Assembly: GCF_016545825.1 (NCBI RefSeq)
Contig: NC_052614.1
Location: forward strand, 58,411,864 to 58,475,863
Origin: Eucalyptus grandis
Taxonomy: Eukaryota > Streptophyta > Magnoliopsida > Myrtales > Myrtaceae
DNA: 64,000 bases
Direction of reading: 5' to 3'
Both the position numbers and the translations under genes were made by a program. Of the stretch, positions 1 through 12,408 are shown one piece after another (the first letter of the stretch is position 1; each line of letters begins with the position of its first letter). The notes under the pieces are model-generated. The model did not search any database. It saw only the letters and a program-made list of their open reading frames with translations, and was not told the DNA's origin.

Positions 1-66
1 AAAAAGAAAAGTGGATTATGGATAAACAAACAAGGTACACAGTGGACAGGCCAACATCACAAGTAC

Positions 67-2337
67 CTCTGCAAGCACGGTCCTGGGAACCCTTTGGTAA
101 GTCAATGACAATACGTGAACAGCATATGCTTGGATTGCTTGCTCAAAACCTGCATGAAAGATCAGTAAGCTATTTCTGCACTGTGAAATTTATAGGAAAT
201 AAAAAAAGTAATTGATGAAACCAGCAAAGAAAATACAAGTTCTCACGGCATAGTAGATCAGAAAGTCCATTGGCAACAGCCCACAGAAGCAAAAATTAAG
301 GGGCTTCTAATAGCCGAGAATCAATAAGAAAGCTAAAAGAAAAGAAAAGAAGACAAAAAAGAAAGAGAGAGACCTCTTCTAACCAAGAAGAGATCCAAAT
401 CTAGTATTGCCCAAGTTTCTGACAATTGAATGTGGTCTGAATTTCTATGCAAAAATATTGGGAAAGCTATAAGTTCATCATTAAATTCCAGACAAGAGGT
501 AGATTTCAGATCACCCAAAGTATTGGCCATATGAAATAATTCAGAGCATAAACCAACATATATATAAAGCCAGTACTGAAGTTATGGACAGTCAGACCAG
601 AGATAGATGGCTAAGCCAACTGTAAAGGAAAATGATAATATGTGGGCAACAACCTGTCTAAATTATGCATTAGACGTACTTGTTCTGTTAATATCGAAGT
701 CATCTCTTTGCAAATTCTATTCCTGCTTTCTGTTTGAGGGCCAAATATTTAAGCCAAGACAGTGATAGCATCCTCGGACAAATTGCAGCAAGGGAATACC
801 ATCAAAGGTACAATTCATCTTCCGTTCCATGACTTTATCATGCACAGTGGAATCATCAAACATGTACTATGTATAACTCATGCTCATTTAGGTTCTTTAA
901 TTCTATCAACCATCAATAACACTACCTCAACCAGAAATAAAGACAATGATTATACAGTAGTAGTAATGGTCAGGATATTTTCATAACTAGAAATCCAGTG
1001 TAAACAAAGGAATTTGACCACTACATTCAGAAGACAACACTTAAATGCAGTAGATCAAATCAATTACCTGACACAACTTCAAGCAGATGACGACTCTTAG
1101 CCGCCTCCTCCCAGAACTGGCGAAATCTTCCTGTCTGCAAATAAGGAGATAAGCATTGAGTAAAAGTCAACCTTTCATGGAACTTATGAGAAACCAAACT
1201 TATATAATAGACATACCTCCAAATAATGTGAGAGGACAATCAAAGTCTTGAATGGCTCTTCCATTTGCTGACACATCAACAAGATATCAGAAAAGGAATA
1301 ATTCACTACACCACCCTAGCTTACAATAAGGTAACCCAGACTGGGAACAGAAGACAAACAAGCTTCTAAATAGATAAATTTATGACTGCAAACCAACTGT
1401 CCCTACACATACAATCTTTGATTATAGAAATGTCAAATCAAACAACAGTCCCAGCGGCCAATTACACCATGAGGAAAAGGAATAGAAAAAAAAATACCAC
1501 TCGCTCTGGAATCAAGAAGAGACAAAGGCTGAAATCCGGAGCCGGCATTGCCATGAGAGCCTGATCCAAGTATGAAAAGAAAGGGAGAGAGCATTAGACA
1601 TGAATAGCATTGCAAAGCATCATACAAGAATATATCAACGTCTTAGCAAAGTCAGACCTTTATTAAGATGCGAGCAACAATTTGGGAGCTCATCTTCTCC
1701 GGTTCAAACTGCAAAGATACAGCAAAATAAGCAGCCCGACAACACCACACAATCACATGAAGTGAATTACAAGATAACTAATCAAATCATCGACCTAAAA
1801 GTCCAAACCTAAAATCACAACACCACGAACACGAATTCGCCCCCGGCAAAAAAGAATCCGTAATTCACGGTAGCGACCTCGGCATTACCTGATAAAGGCG
1901 GAGGAGGCAGAGATTCGCATCCAAGCTGTAGGTTTGCGAAGACACCTGCCGAACGCAACATCAATCATTAGCATTCACTAGCGTTTCTCCGCAACTCGAA
2001 CAACGCCTCCCCGCGGCGGCGCAATTTCCGGGCACAAACTACAATCCGGCGGACTTTTCCTAACCCACCCACTTTCCAATTCCATCTAACCTCCATAAAG
2101 CTCAAACCTTTACGAACTCTCCCGCTCTCTCTCACAAGAAATTCAACCCACCTGGCCGCCGCCGCCGCGAAACCCACCGGCGGAAACCGCAAGGAGGCGG
2201 CGGCGGCGGCGGCCCGCCGTCGTCGACCGACGTACCTGCTCGTTGACGTGATTCTCGAGATCCGGAAGCATGTCCGGGTTGTAGGGGTTGAGAGCGACGA
2301 GCTGCTCCACCGTGTACGAGACCTGTTCCCTCCCCAT
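67..2337 (-). CDS. TIF3K1: Translation initiation factor eIF3 subunit k (5' seven exons, truncated by window edge)
   Basis: Seven coding exons read on the minus strand: 2236-2337, 1889-1945, 1658-1708, 1498-1560, 1217-1267, 1068-1134 and 67-149. All have GT donors and AG acceptors, and they sum to 474 nt, exactly 158 codons without a frameshift. The product starts MGREQVSYTVEQLVALNPYN and continues through SLDANLCLLRLYQ, ALMAMPAPDFSLCLFLIPER, LIVLSHYLETGRFRQFW and GFEQAIQAYAVHVLSLTYQ, the conserved order of plant eIF3k (CSN8/PSMD8/eIF3K helical family). The family is about 225 residues long, so roughly the last 68 residues lie left of the window. eIF3k is a non-core subunit of eIF3, which acts with the 40S ribosome in the cytoplasm. 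I chose the Met at 2337 because plant homologues begin at this point; an in-frame Met nine codons upstream (2364) is possible. Confidence 0.95.
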
Positions 2338-2560
2338 CTCTTCTTGCCGGCCACGAACCACCACCGTTCGATCGGTGAGCTCTTCAATCCGACCGGAGGG
2401 TTGCTGGGACGGAACCCCCTTTCGAATCTGGTTCAGTCGCTTGTCGTCTCCGTCGTCGCTCGCTAGAGAGATTGAAAACGCAGGGAGAGGAAGGAGGAGG
2501 AGCGGAAGAGGGTTTAGGGTCGGCTTCGGTTTGCGTGGTGTGATTTGACGATTTTGTCCC
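2338..2560 (-). promoter_or_regulatory. 5' leader and proximal promoter region of eIF3k
   Basis: This GC-rich stretch lies directly upstream of the eIF3k start and becomes AT-rich beyond about 2560. It should contain the 5' UTR and core promoter by position. I see no convincing TATA box on the minus strand, which would fit a housekeeping gene. The transcription start cannot be placed from sequence alone. Confidence 0.4.
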
Positions 2561-2619
2561 CACTTTCGCCTTTTAGTATTTTCTTTTTATTTTTTACGAA
2601 AATGTTAGAAATCCTTCGA

Positions 2620-3323
2620 GCATGATGATGAACGAAATAAATGGTTGCTCGCAAAAAATAGGCCGCCAACTCAAACTCTCCTCCTCTCTTATGGGAGGAT
2701 TGAGTTCTCTGTTTGTGCTTTTTGCTGCTCCGTTCCAGACTCCGTGGACCACTTGTTCTTTGAGTGCACAACGTCTGCGACTCTTGCGTTCTTTTGGGCT
2801 TCTAGATGTAATTTACCTTGAGTTTGGAAGGACAACCTCTCTTGGGCTCTCAAATTCCTATTCGGCAAAGATTTTTTTCACAGTATTGCCCGTTTCTCTT
2901 TTGGGGCTTTATGGCATTTCATATGGAAAAAAAAGAATTCTATCATCTTTCGAGGTGACTCTTTAGCAATTCCGGCCATGAAGAATCACTTGATCAAGGT
3001 TGTGAAGGATAAGGCTCTTTTGTTCTTTAATGTTCCGCCTACTCAAGCTTGAAACAAGCGACTCCAGAAGAAGTTGGGGTTCGATCCGTCCATCTTCAGC
3101 TCGGCGTCCTCTTCCTAGCTCTCATACATCTCTTCAATCTTTGGAGGGTAGTCTGTTTTTTAATTGTAGTTCAGCTGAGTAGTTGCTGCTTTGTTTCCTT
3201 CTCTCTGTATCTTTTTGATTCGGCACCCTCACACTCTCCCTGCCCCCACAGCTAAAGTTAATTATCTCAGTTTCTAGTAAAATTAATAATTACTATCTTT
3301 TCCAAAAAAAAAAAAAAAAAAAA
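2620..3323 (+). mobile_element. 5'-truncated LINE retrotransposon tail (zf-RVT region plus poly(A))
   Basis: From about 2714 a broken reading frame gives CAFCCSVPDSVDHLFFECTT, a Cys/His pattern typical of the zf-RVT zinc-binding region at the C-terminus of plant LINE reverse transcriptases. After a stop it continues in shifted frames with WKDNLSWALKFLFGKDFFHS and FGALWHFIWKKRN, also typical of this region. About 250 bp of apparent 3' UTR follow, then a run of 20 A (3304-3323), the expected LINE tail. The copy has stops and frameshifts and is dead. The left boundary near 2620 is approximate and I could not find a clear target-site duplication. Confidence 0.75.
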
Positions 3324-3600
3324 TTATTTTGTTTTTTTTTTATTTGAAAATTTTTAATTTTTTTGTTCAGAAATAATTTTTTGGGAATCATTCTATTTTT
3401 AGAATAAGTTTTACTTTCTAAATAACTTTTTGAGTATTTGAAGGTGCTTGGTAATTGTTTAAAATTTTTATTCTCATAATCAAAAAGCATTTAGTACGAT
3501 CGTTAAATTTTTGTGTAATTTAGAATTTCCATTAACTTTTTAAATAAATTTATTACATGTTTATTATCTTTTTTCCCCCCATTTTCTTCCTCTACTTCCT
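3324..3600. other. AT-rich spacer, nothing recognised
   Basis: Very T-rich sequence after the LINE poly(A) tail. No coding signal is seen. Phrases resembling this stretch recur at 4140-4390, so both may be outer arms of the repeat at 3600-4090. Confidence 0.3.
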
Positions 3601-4090
3601 TTAGTCACTTGTCGACCTCGATCATAGTAGCCGACTAACTAACGGCGATTGGCCAAATGAGAGCCTACAACCTCATTCGAGATCAAGCTCACCCCAACCA
3701 CCTATGGGGTTCGACCACGCTAAGCCACCATGAGGTTGGTGTCGTTAGCCATGGTGAGGTCAATCTTGCAGTGGCTTCGATGGTGTTCAATCTCACTCAA
3801 CCTTGCCATTTAGGTGAAGTCGGCCTCGATCATAGGTGGCCATGGTGAGATCAATCTTGCGATGAGCTCGAGGCTCGACCACCTATGGGGTTCGAGCCCA
3901 CCTAAGCCACCATGAGGTTGGTGTCGTTGGCCATGGTGAGGTCAATCTTGCCCAACGAGGCTCCTCGCCAGGCTAATGAGGCTCAACCTTGCCAAATTTA
4001 GGTTGGCGACCATTTGGTGAGGTTGCTAGGCTTGCCTCACTAAGGTCGATCATCAATTATGCCAGGCCTTGCTTGCGGCTTGTCGGCCCA
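3600..4090. repeat. GC-richer repetitive block with a duplicated ~73-bp unit
   Basis: An island of higher GC in AT-rich DNA, built of variants of phrases such as ccatggtgaggtcaatcttg and ccaccatgaggttggtgtcg. The best-conserved unit occurs at about 3698-3770 and again at about 3878-3951, 180 bp apart, with only a few mismatches. Shorter related pieces continue to 4080. A related phrase (ccttgccgaggttgcatgac) recurs in the intergenic region near 14910. No reading frame of known type is present; it is probably the core of a non-autonomous plant transposon, but the family was not identified. Confidence 0.55.
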
Positions 4091-4919
4091 AAATGAAGGA
4101 AGAAAAAGGAAAGAAAAAGAAAAAGAAAATGTGATTCATTTTGAAGTTATTCTCAGAACAAAAGAGCAACTTTATTTATTTCTTGATTTTATCCCAAATT
4201 TATTCTTCTAAAACAAATTTGTTTCTAAACTTTATCAAATGAATTTTTTTTATTTTTATTTTATTTGAGAGAACAAAATAACAAAAATAGTTACCCTCCT
4301 CGATTACCAAATATGGTCTAAATAACTATCCTGATTATTTTTGTTCCAATTTATTCTCTAGAGAAGGTAAATTTTTCTCTAAACCATTATTCGAATAAAA
4401 TTTATATATCTTTTACACGGTCAAGGTGCTACAATTACAAGTTAAAAAAAGTTACTTGTAAAATAAAATAGATAAATAAGCTCCGGATGCACGAGCTATT
4501 TTAGCTAGTAATACTAAATCATTTCGCTATCATGTAATTGAAATTATTTCACTATCTTGAATTTACCTTTTTAATTTATTTCTTAACAAAAGAAATTGAT
4601 CAAATAGAAAGAATAGCTTCCTACATTTATGACATCATCATTAACAGGAGGCAAATGCCTCGTTTCCACGTCAGTAATCAAAACATCAGTTTGACAAATA
4701 TCAGGTACATCTCGTTATGCCTACCATCAGTGACTAAGAAGATCATTTAACCAACTAGGAGCAGCATCACAAATTACAAATTCTTGCCGCCAATCCTTTT
4801 TAGTTCCAGCTTGCGCATCGGCACGCTCTTGGGCTTCTCTAAACACGCGCTCGATCTTCGCCTCGTGGAATGAACCTCGACAATCTCCTGCAATCACCAT
4901 CCCTGCATGAAAGTTTGGC
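4091..4919. other. TES 3' flank, nothing recognised apart from AT-rich sequence
   Basis: AT-rich spacer between the repeat block and the TES stop codon. The part closest to 4919 (about 4750-4919) should include the TES 3' UTR on the minus strand by position. No other gene is seen. Confidence 0.4.
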
Positions 4920-7900
4920 TCATAGATGCAACAGGTTTGATATCAAGTTCCAGCCCAACCACGACTTCTTGTCATTCGGGGAGACGAAGTTGAGCTGGAA
5001 CATCTCCTTGCTGACGTGCTCGCCGGACTCGCAGAATCCAACAAGCTTCGCGACAATCTCTGCACTCTCCTGCACGTGCTGCATGTTGTAAGGATCCGTC
5101 CACAGCCGGTTCACCAGCTGCAGCCTCCTCTGCTTCCCCACCGGCGGGATTTCCCATTTCACGTACAGCATTCTCTCTCCTCCGCACTCAGCTTTGAGCT
5201 GACCCTCTTGGCCAAGTACTCCCTCTCCTGCTTAAGAGCCCTTATGCTGCGTAACAAAAATAAAACCAGCGAAACATGTTCAATGACTCGATGTATCATG
5301 CCATAAACTGTCAGTATCTTCATATTTCTTTAGAAGTTGATGTCTTATTATAGGCATTTAGAAGAACTGATTCAGATACTTTTCACATACCTTGATGAAA
5401 CAGATCCAGCTGGTTCATCACCCAACAATGCCGGGCTCGCATTGCCAAGCTCTGCTAAATGTTGCTCCAGCCATGTCAACCTTCTGAGCTCAACCTCCAA
5501 GTATATCTGATCTGACGGGTCCCCTCTAAAGAGCAAATAGAATTGTGTGCGGTGCACAATTGAAACATGGCACAAATGCCATAACATGATGATCTGCTTT
5601 CTTTGATCCTCGAATATCAAGGGCCATGGCTGGGGAGACTGCTCTACTGTATCCGATCCATCTGTAGTTGTCCCATTTGTTTCCATTTCCAACACCTATC
5701 GTATAAACAGAAAATGTTTATATGCCGTAAAGATAAACTCCATGAATAATCAGCCTGCTAAAAATCTGTATTAATAAAGAAAGAAAGAGGAAAAAAAAAA
5801 GAAATCACAGTAGAAAAGCTAAACTTGCCGATGCACCTCCTTATGCCTTTTTGCCTCATGGTCATTCATTTGCCTACCTCAATTAGCATTAACACGATCA
5901 CAATGCAGTTCACACAGATGCCGGTGCAAACAGAACATATACACCAAGATAAAAGGACAAAAATGCAATTCGCCCCACAAATGTTTATTGAAAAACAATC
6001 AAACAGATAATCAGATACCATAACTCTGAGAAACTGTTTGCTTTCTCTGACATACTTCTCAAAGTTCCTTAAGCTTAATGTGAACTACAGTACGTATCTC
6101 ATAATCAGCTTTGAACTAAAAAAGCTCTGCATCGAAATGTTTGAACTAACCAAGCTCTGCATCTAAATGTAGCTCACCTGACAAACTAGAAGCTGCTTCT
6201 GGTACTGTAGCTTGGCCACCCGCTCTTTTAATTCAGTGACATAAGCTTTAATGCTCCGGATGTTCTCCTCAGCAGCATTTTTGAACATTTTCTGCATTTT
6301 CTTCACATTAACTGATCCTGATTTTCCTGGGGTTGGAGTTCCCTCCCTTGACGAGATATATTTCTTACTTCCATCACTTCTTTCGGTACTGGGAACATAA
6401 ACATTTCCATCAGGAGCCTTGTTCTCGATCTCGTAATCCATCACCTTCCGAGAGGAGGACATTGGTGAACATGGTGACCTGATAATGTGTTGGATGTTTG
6501 GACTGTTGCTCAAGGAGAAAGGATGAGACCTCTTCTTCTTTGTTTGGGTCTTGTCCTCTGGAGACTCAGCACTAGCCTGAAAAGATGAAACAAGCTTGTC
6601 TATTGATTCCTGAACGCATTCCAGCTTCCTCTCCAGCACTGCGATGCTGTTCTCTTGAGAGTTTAGTCGAATGATTTCTTCCTGCAGATTGGCCGTCTCT
6701 CCAATGTTGATACCTTCAGGAATAGAGTTGACTACTTTCATGTCTTTGATTTCAGAAAGTAGCTTTGCAATGTTTTCTGCAGCCTCTTGACTTCCTACTC
6801 TGTGGGAAGCGATCTCTTTGTGGAGTATCTCAATAGCTCGGTTAGCCTCCTCCCCAAGCTGCCTTTGGCGTTCTTCTATTTTCCGAATTTCATGCACAAG
6901 CATGGAAGGGTCAGTTGATGTAACTGACTGCCTCAGTGTTGAATGCCCCCCACATGCATTTCTTGGTCGAGTTACAGGAGTAGATCTGCCAGGCCTTGTC
7001 TCCATCTCCACCGGAAAAGCAAGACACCTTACTACCTGACTTGAAGGTCCATCTTGATTGAGCCCCTAGAGTTCAGCAAAAGATGGGACGAAGATTTTTG
7101 CTTAAATATGGACTTTAATCACAGCCGTGTGGTGGTATAAAAATGTAATTTCTCCTCGTAGACAGAGAAGAATTTATATTGAGACTAGAGTTTTGCCAAG
7201 AGTTGGCATTTCCTCATTTCCCTCTGTCTACTATGATGTTCCCCCCACTAATTCTTACTCTCTGATTTTGGTTCGTTTTTTATGATTCCTGATTACAGAA
7301 CAAGATTCTCCATGCTTACAGTCAGCGAAGTACCTTGCGTTCCTTATGCTGTGTTCTTTCTACTTCAAGCTGGGACTGTGCTTGATCTCTCTGGCGCTTG
7401 AGCTCTCTCATTTCCCTCTCCATCTGCACATTGAAAGTTTCTTCTAGTAAACTCAATTCATGTTCCAACTTTGGTGATATGAGCATAAAACCAGCTACTA
7501 GGAAGAAACTCATGCAAATTGTTCAAAAGTGAAGTCCACTCTGTGCTCACCACACAGCTGCATTTTTAACATGAGAAGTTTTGCATCACACTTGTTGAAA
7601 GCACCTACCTCCTGAATCTTCTCGTCCTTCTCCCTTAGTAGGGCCGTTAAACGTGAAGAGGATGAAACATCTGGACTCCGCAGCTCTGCTTCAAGTCTGG
7701 CCACTTCCTTCTGAAGACGCTTCACCAACTTTTTCTCAGATATAAACTGAATAAAAAAATTGCCTATTAGCAGCAGAGAAAGGACCTAACTCAACTCAAT
7801 TATGAGCAGAAACAGATTAGACAATCACGCAAGCAATCTGACTATACATGTCACACAAAATGTTTTAACCCCCCCAAGCATGCTTCATTGAGCTCCTAGA

Positions 7901-10900
7901 GAATGAGCAAGCGTCGTATGATGAGAGGTCACCATTGAGCTTTGTTTGTAAAATTTTCAGAAAGGAAAATATCCGAACAGGTTGATGGACACATCTCAAA
8001 GTGTAGAACTGTTATCTCTTGGTTTGTCGAGAAATCCTGAAGTTGCTGGTTATTTATAGTCCCATCAAGTTGTAAAGTACTAAAAACTTGTATAACTTTT
8101 CCTACATGCAAAATGGCTACCTTTTGTACTATTTCTGCCAAAAGAATGACATACTTTCAGAGGAGCACTGATAATGAATATTGCATTCTTAACTCTACAC
8201 TGGAAATGAAAGTCCAGCAAAGGAAAAAAACTAAGAAGAAACCAACATTGAATGATCTTCCGTGTTACTTGTCTTACCATGTTTACTTGCGCTGTGTTGG
8301 TGACTTCTTTAGCACTTGTTGCAAAAGAAAGCGTGTTTTTCGACTGCTCTACATGACTCAGAGCTGGACTCATGGTACAAATTATTGCTGTTCGAGCATT
8401 TCCTCCGAGGGAGGGCTGCAGTATTCTTGTAAGTTTAGAATCTCTGTATGGTATATGCCCACTCCTTTTTCCAACACTGCATGGATACATTAGTGTGAGA
8501 TGAAGTCCATTCAGAGTTACATTTGCACAGTGGTGGAGTGCAAAAATGATTTGAATATGAGAACATCACATCACCACTTCTATCTAGATTATGATTTAAT
8601 ATAATTTTATTCCAGGTTTGATGTTCTTCCCAAGAAAATAGACAGCTAATATGATTTCCCACACTCATCTTCATGCGCAGAGTGAAACCAACGTTTGCAC
8701 CTCTTAAGATGATAGGATACTTAGTTGAAACCAAATGGATTGTAGCTTTCACTGTCAATACTGTGCATCTTTTATGGGGAGGTAGCAAGTTAATAATCAT
8801 CCCCAAATTACAAATTCAACAGGATGCTTTCAATAGCTGGATTCTGGAACAGCCATTTAAGTGGCATTCTAACCATTAGTTTGCTCATGTAACATGGGCC
8901 TAGTGCTCACAAGGGCATAAGTTGGCTTTTCCTCATTTCTGAGCTTCTAATTATTAATTCATTTGAGGTATTGTCAAGTGAACTAGGGTTATCTCATTGG
9001 TGAAAAAAGGGTGGATGAACTAGAGTTACTATCACAGTTAGTGGTACTTCACAGTAACAAGTTCCCTAAGACAGCCATTGCTTTTAGTTTCCTAATTGAC
9101 AGTTACTGAAAATAAATAAATGGTAAATCTTAGAAAAATACCAAACAGTAATTTTGGAGTGCTTTGATGAATGAAGATGTAAGATATCAAGGTTTTCTCA
9201 TCTACCTTAACTTTCTAATGACATTAGTCAATGTAAGCAAACTGCGGTTGATATGACTGCCTTCCTTCAGTCTTGCGCCACCTGCATTTGTTTGGCATGC
9301 ACGCTCACTTCCAGCAAGGTCCACAAGATTCTGAAAGTAAATAAGCTCGTCTGTTTAACTACTTTTCTTTCGTATCAGAAAAAACTATAACTGAAGATGG
9401 ATAAGCTGTACCAAACTGGCAATGAATGACTTCACACACTCCGAGTTTTCTCTGAGAGCGCTCTCAATTGTCTGAATCCAAATAAAAATCCACAACAAGA
9501 AGACAGTTAATACTAACTGGAAATTTCAGTCCAGCCTAAAGTTTCTACAGCAGCTAAAAAGCAGAATGAATTTGCCAGTGTCTGTAACAGTCGAACCAGT
9601 GATATTTATTCTAGTGAGAGAAAGAATAATATTCAAGAAGTTGAAATTGACAGCAAATAAAATTATGATGGAATATATGATCTTGAACAAGCAGATAAAT
9701 TAAGATGAAATCACAAGTATATGAAGTCATACCAGCCTAATTATCTGATGAGATCTTGAGCTTTTATCATTTAGAGCAGTTTCTCCAATTTGCCTTTGGG
9801 CTGAGGATATTAATACATTAATACATTGTGCCAATTTAAAAGAGAATCATCAACTTAATACAATGCAGAGTATCATGCAATGCATTACGTAGGCTCAAAA
9901 TAATAGATATATAAAGATAGAAAAGTATGAATAAATGAATAATTTGTTCGATAAATATTTATCAAAATAATGGGGGTATAAATGTCAGACGGTTCTCTCT
10001 CCTCCATGAACTTAAAGTGGCCTTGACTTTAAAAAAGCTGCCTGATGAAGAGATGATTTGACACAGACCTAAACCCCAGTAATCAAGAAGCTTCGATTAC
10101 CTTCACAAAGACCAATTAAGTGCTGCAAGTGTTGACTGTCCTTTACAACTACTTCAACTAATTTTTCCACAATGGTCCCTTTCTGTAATGCAAAACAAAG
10201 AGAAGGAAAAAGAAGTAATTTCTGAGTTAAACATAGGTACTAATGCATCATATTGTTTTAGAAAGGTTCCTTGCAGAAAAAAATAGAAACATTTGAGTAC
10301 CTCAGGATCATCAAGGAGTCGAAGAGGACCAGAATCATGATTCAGAAGGTCATTAACACTTTCATTGTATATCTCCAATGCTGAAACCTTCAGAACAAAG
10401 TCTCTCTCTGGGTTCTGAAAGTTTGATTGTAGAGTAAGTTGGCTTCCTGCTATGGCAGGACTATATTTCTTCTCAAGGAAAAACACTCAATAAATTTCTG
10501 TTGTTTTAATGAGAAGTACCTCCTTAATGTGTTCATAGATGTCCTTGATAGCATTCTCAGTGATTCCTCTCATGGTGTATGTTTTCCCACTACTAGTTTG
10601 CCCATAAGCAAAAATAGTTGCTGCAATAATTGGGAAATGTTTAATTCTAGAAACAAAACAATCTGCATGAGATTTTCATGTCAAGGTATTAACTACAAAC
10701 TAGTTCCATACAATTAATTCCTTTGAGGGCTGAGAGGGCAACATCTTTGGCTCCTTCTTCATACACCATGTAAGTCGAACTTGCAGGACCAAATACCCTA
10801 TCTACATAGTAAACCAGCATCAGAATCAGAATCAAGGAATTCCCAGGTTGTCTCACATCACATTAGTATATTTAGTCACATTACAACCTGGAAATATAAC

Positions 10901-11227
10901 TCTCTTTTGCAATTATGGAAATTCCTTAATGAGAAAGGTCTTAGTAACTGAATTTTGGCAAGGATATAATCCACAAATATAGATACACTTCACAGTACCA
11001 AATACGTAGGATGCTGCACCACGTTCTTGATTGGGATTCTTGTAAATGATAGTGTTGTCATCAGTGCATTCCCATGCAATCAGGTCGTACAATGCTTGTT
11101 CTCTCCGACTTAAAGGCCTTAGACGAACGGTGACAAATATCTTCTCCTCTCGATGTGAGGCCCCTGGTGTAGATGAAGGGGTTCTTCGCACCTTAGAGGA
11201 TGGTGTAGCTGGTGCCCTATCAATCAT
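4920..11227 (-). CDS. TES: Kinesin-7 of the TETRASPORE/NACK2 type (copy 1, full length, one frameshift)
   Basis: Fourteen coding exons: 10999-11227, 10712-10801, 10520-10620, 10301-10414, 10101-10182, 9733-9800, 9412-9471, 9206-9330, 8278-8476, 7609-7746, 7334-7423, 6178-7065, 5391-5695 and 4920-5246, about 938 residues. The N-terminal motor has P-loop GQTSSGKT (about residues 113-120), switch I NDKSSRSH (216-223) and switch II DLAGSE (252-257). A coiled-coil stalk follows ([29 protein letters not shown]). The C-terminal NACK domain (DUF3490) shows [20 protein letters not shown] and ends in SNLLHL, closer to TES/NACK2 than to NACK1/HINKEL. Known role of the family: it activates the NACK-PQR MAP-kinase cascade at the phragmoplast for cytokinesis, and TES is needed for male meiotic cytokinesis. 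The last exon lacks one base near 5170 (EERE to LYVKW), so the tail is out of frame as written. Confidence 0.93.
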
Positions 11228-12130
11228 GTTCGCTCACTGCACCACACGCTGAAAAAATGAAAATCGTTTAGGCCAATGGACAACATAAGTATCACAAAAG
11301 TCTATAATGTCAAAGGCACTTGCGTCATAGGGAACAGGAATCACTAGTAGTTACGATAAGTCTCACTTTTGCAGCAAATTCCACATTCTGAAGGGCAGTC
11401 ATGGAGTGTAAATGAAGTTAGACTCTGAAAAGGCTGTATTATTCAAGGTTCTCTCGCAATTTGTTTCTTTTACCAGATAACGAATGACAGTGATTTTACA
11501 GCAACTGCCATTCCCATACTAGGCTCTTCATCACACAACCAATGCTGAATTTGGCGGAATGCTCCGATCACCACACGGTCTAAATCAATCACCAGAACCG
11601 TCTATTCCTCCCCATTTCACATTCGAACACCAAGCAGAAGAACTAGCTAGCCGCACATGGAGTACCGAAAACCAGAGACCTAGTCACAAGTCTCAGTAGC
11701 GATTTTCACTGGTGATTCCACGTAAAGACAAAATCTTTCTTGCATTCCTCAGATTTTCAGCAGATTCACCCGAAAGCGAATGATCCGAACGCACAGGAAT
11801 CGAAGACGAACAACGACAAAGCAGCTGCGTACTCGGTTCATATCAACCAATCGAAAAGATGAGAAACGATCGTCACGTCTCCATTCCATAATCATCATCT
11901 CAACACGCGACAACAAAAACCACCTGAAACGCAACGGAAATTGAAAAACGCGACGGCGCGACCACCGACGGATTCACCGACGCGAAATGCGGAAGAGGAC
12001 CGGACGAGGACTCACCGGCGATTGCTCCGGCAGCCGAATCGGGACTTCAAATCGCGGAGAAACGAGATCGGCGATCGGCGAAGAGAGAGAGAGGTTCCGC
12101 AGGAGTCGAAGTTCAGCGGATGAACTTGCG
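11228..12130 (-). promoter_or_regulatory. 5' leader of TES copy 1 with a leader intron
   Basis: Just upstream of the ATG (11225-11227) the minus strand shows a good acceptor after a pyrimidine tract, at 11249-11250. A good donor reading GTGAGT lies at 12010-12015. This predicts a non-coding first exon from about 12130 to 12016, an intron 12015-11249, and a short leader piece 11248-11228. The exon is GC-richer and contains GA-rich tracts. Both splice sites are kept in the second copy. The transcription start is not determined. Confidence 0.6.
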
Positions 12131-12408
12131 AGAGAGAGATGAGTTACGGAATAACGGCTATTTTTGTTTCCTTTTTTTATATATTTATTTCGGTTCTGTT
12201 TTTTGAGTTCGAGGCGCGGCGTTCGCGGCTCACGCGCACCTGAAGGAAATACCCCTTTTCAAAAAACCCATAGAAATAAATAAAGAGAGAGAGAATTTGT
12301 TGCGCTTAATTTGAATTGGAGCCGTCTGATTTCGGGTCACGGGTCGGACCCCACAGTTTGATTTCAGGGCCCCCAAATTCGCTTGTGCCCTCACTTATGA
12401 ATTAAGTA
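12131..12408. other. Upstream flank of TES, nothing recognised
   Basis: Mixed-composition DNA between the TES leader exon and the hAT-like element. It must hold TES promoter sequence by position, but no motif stands out. Confidence 0.3.

Noticed and set aside
1968..2387. 139-codon minus-strand frame overlapping eIF3k exon 1
   Set aside because: Arg/Ser-rich shadow frame in GC-rich sequence; the eIF3k frame explains this region.
3304..3323. Target-site duplication for the LINE remnant
   Set aside because: T-rich sequence on both sides gives only vague similarity; no exact duplication could be set.
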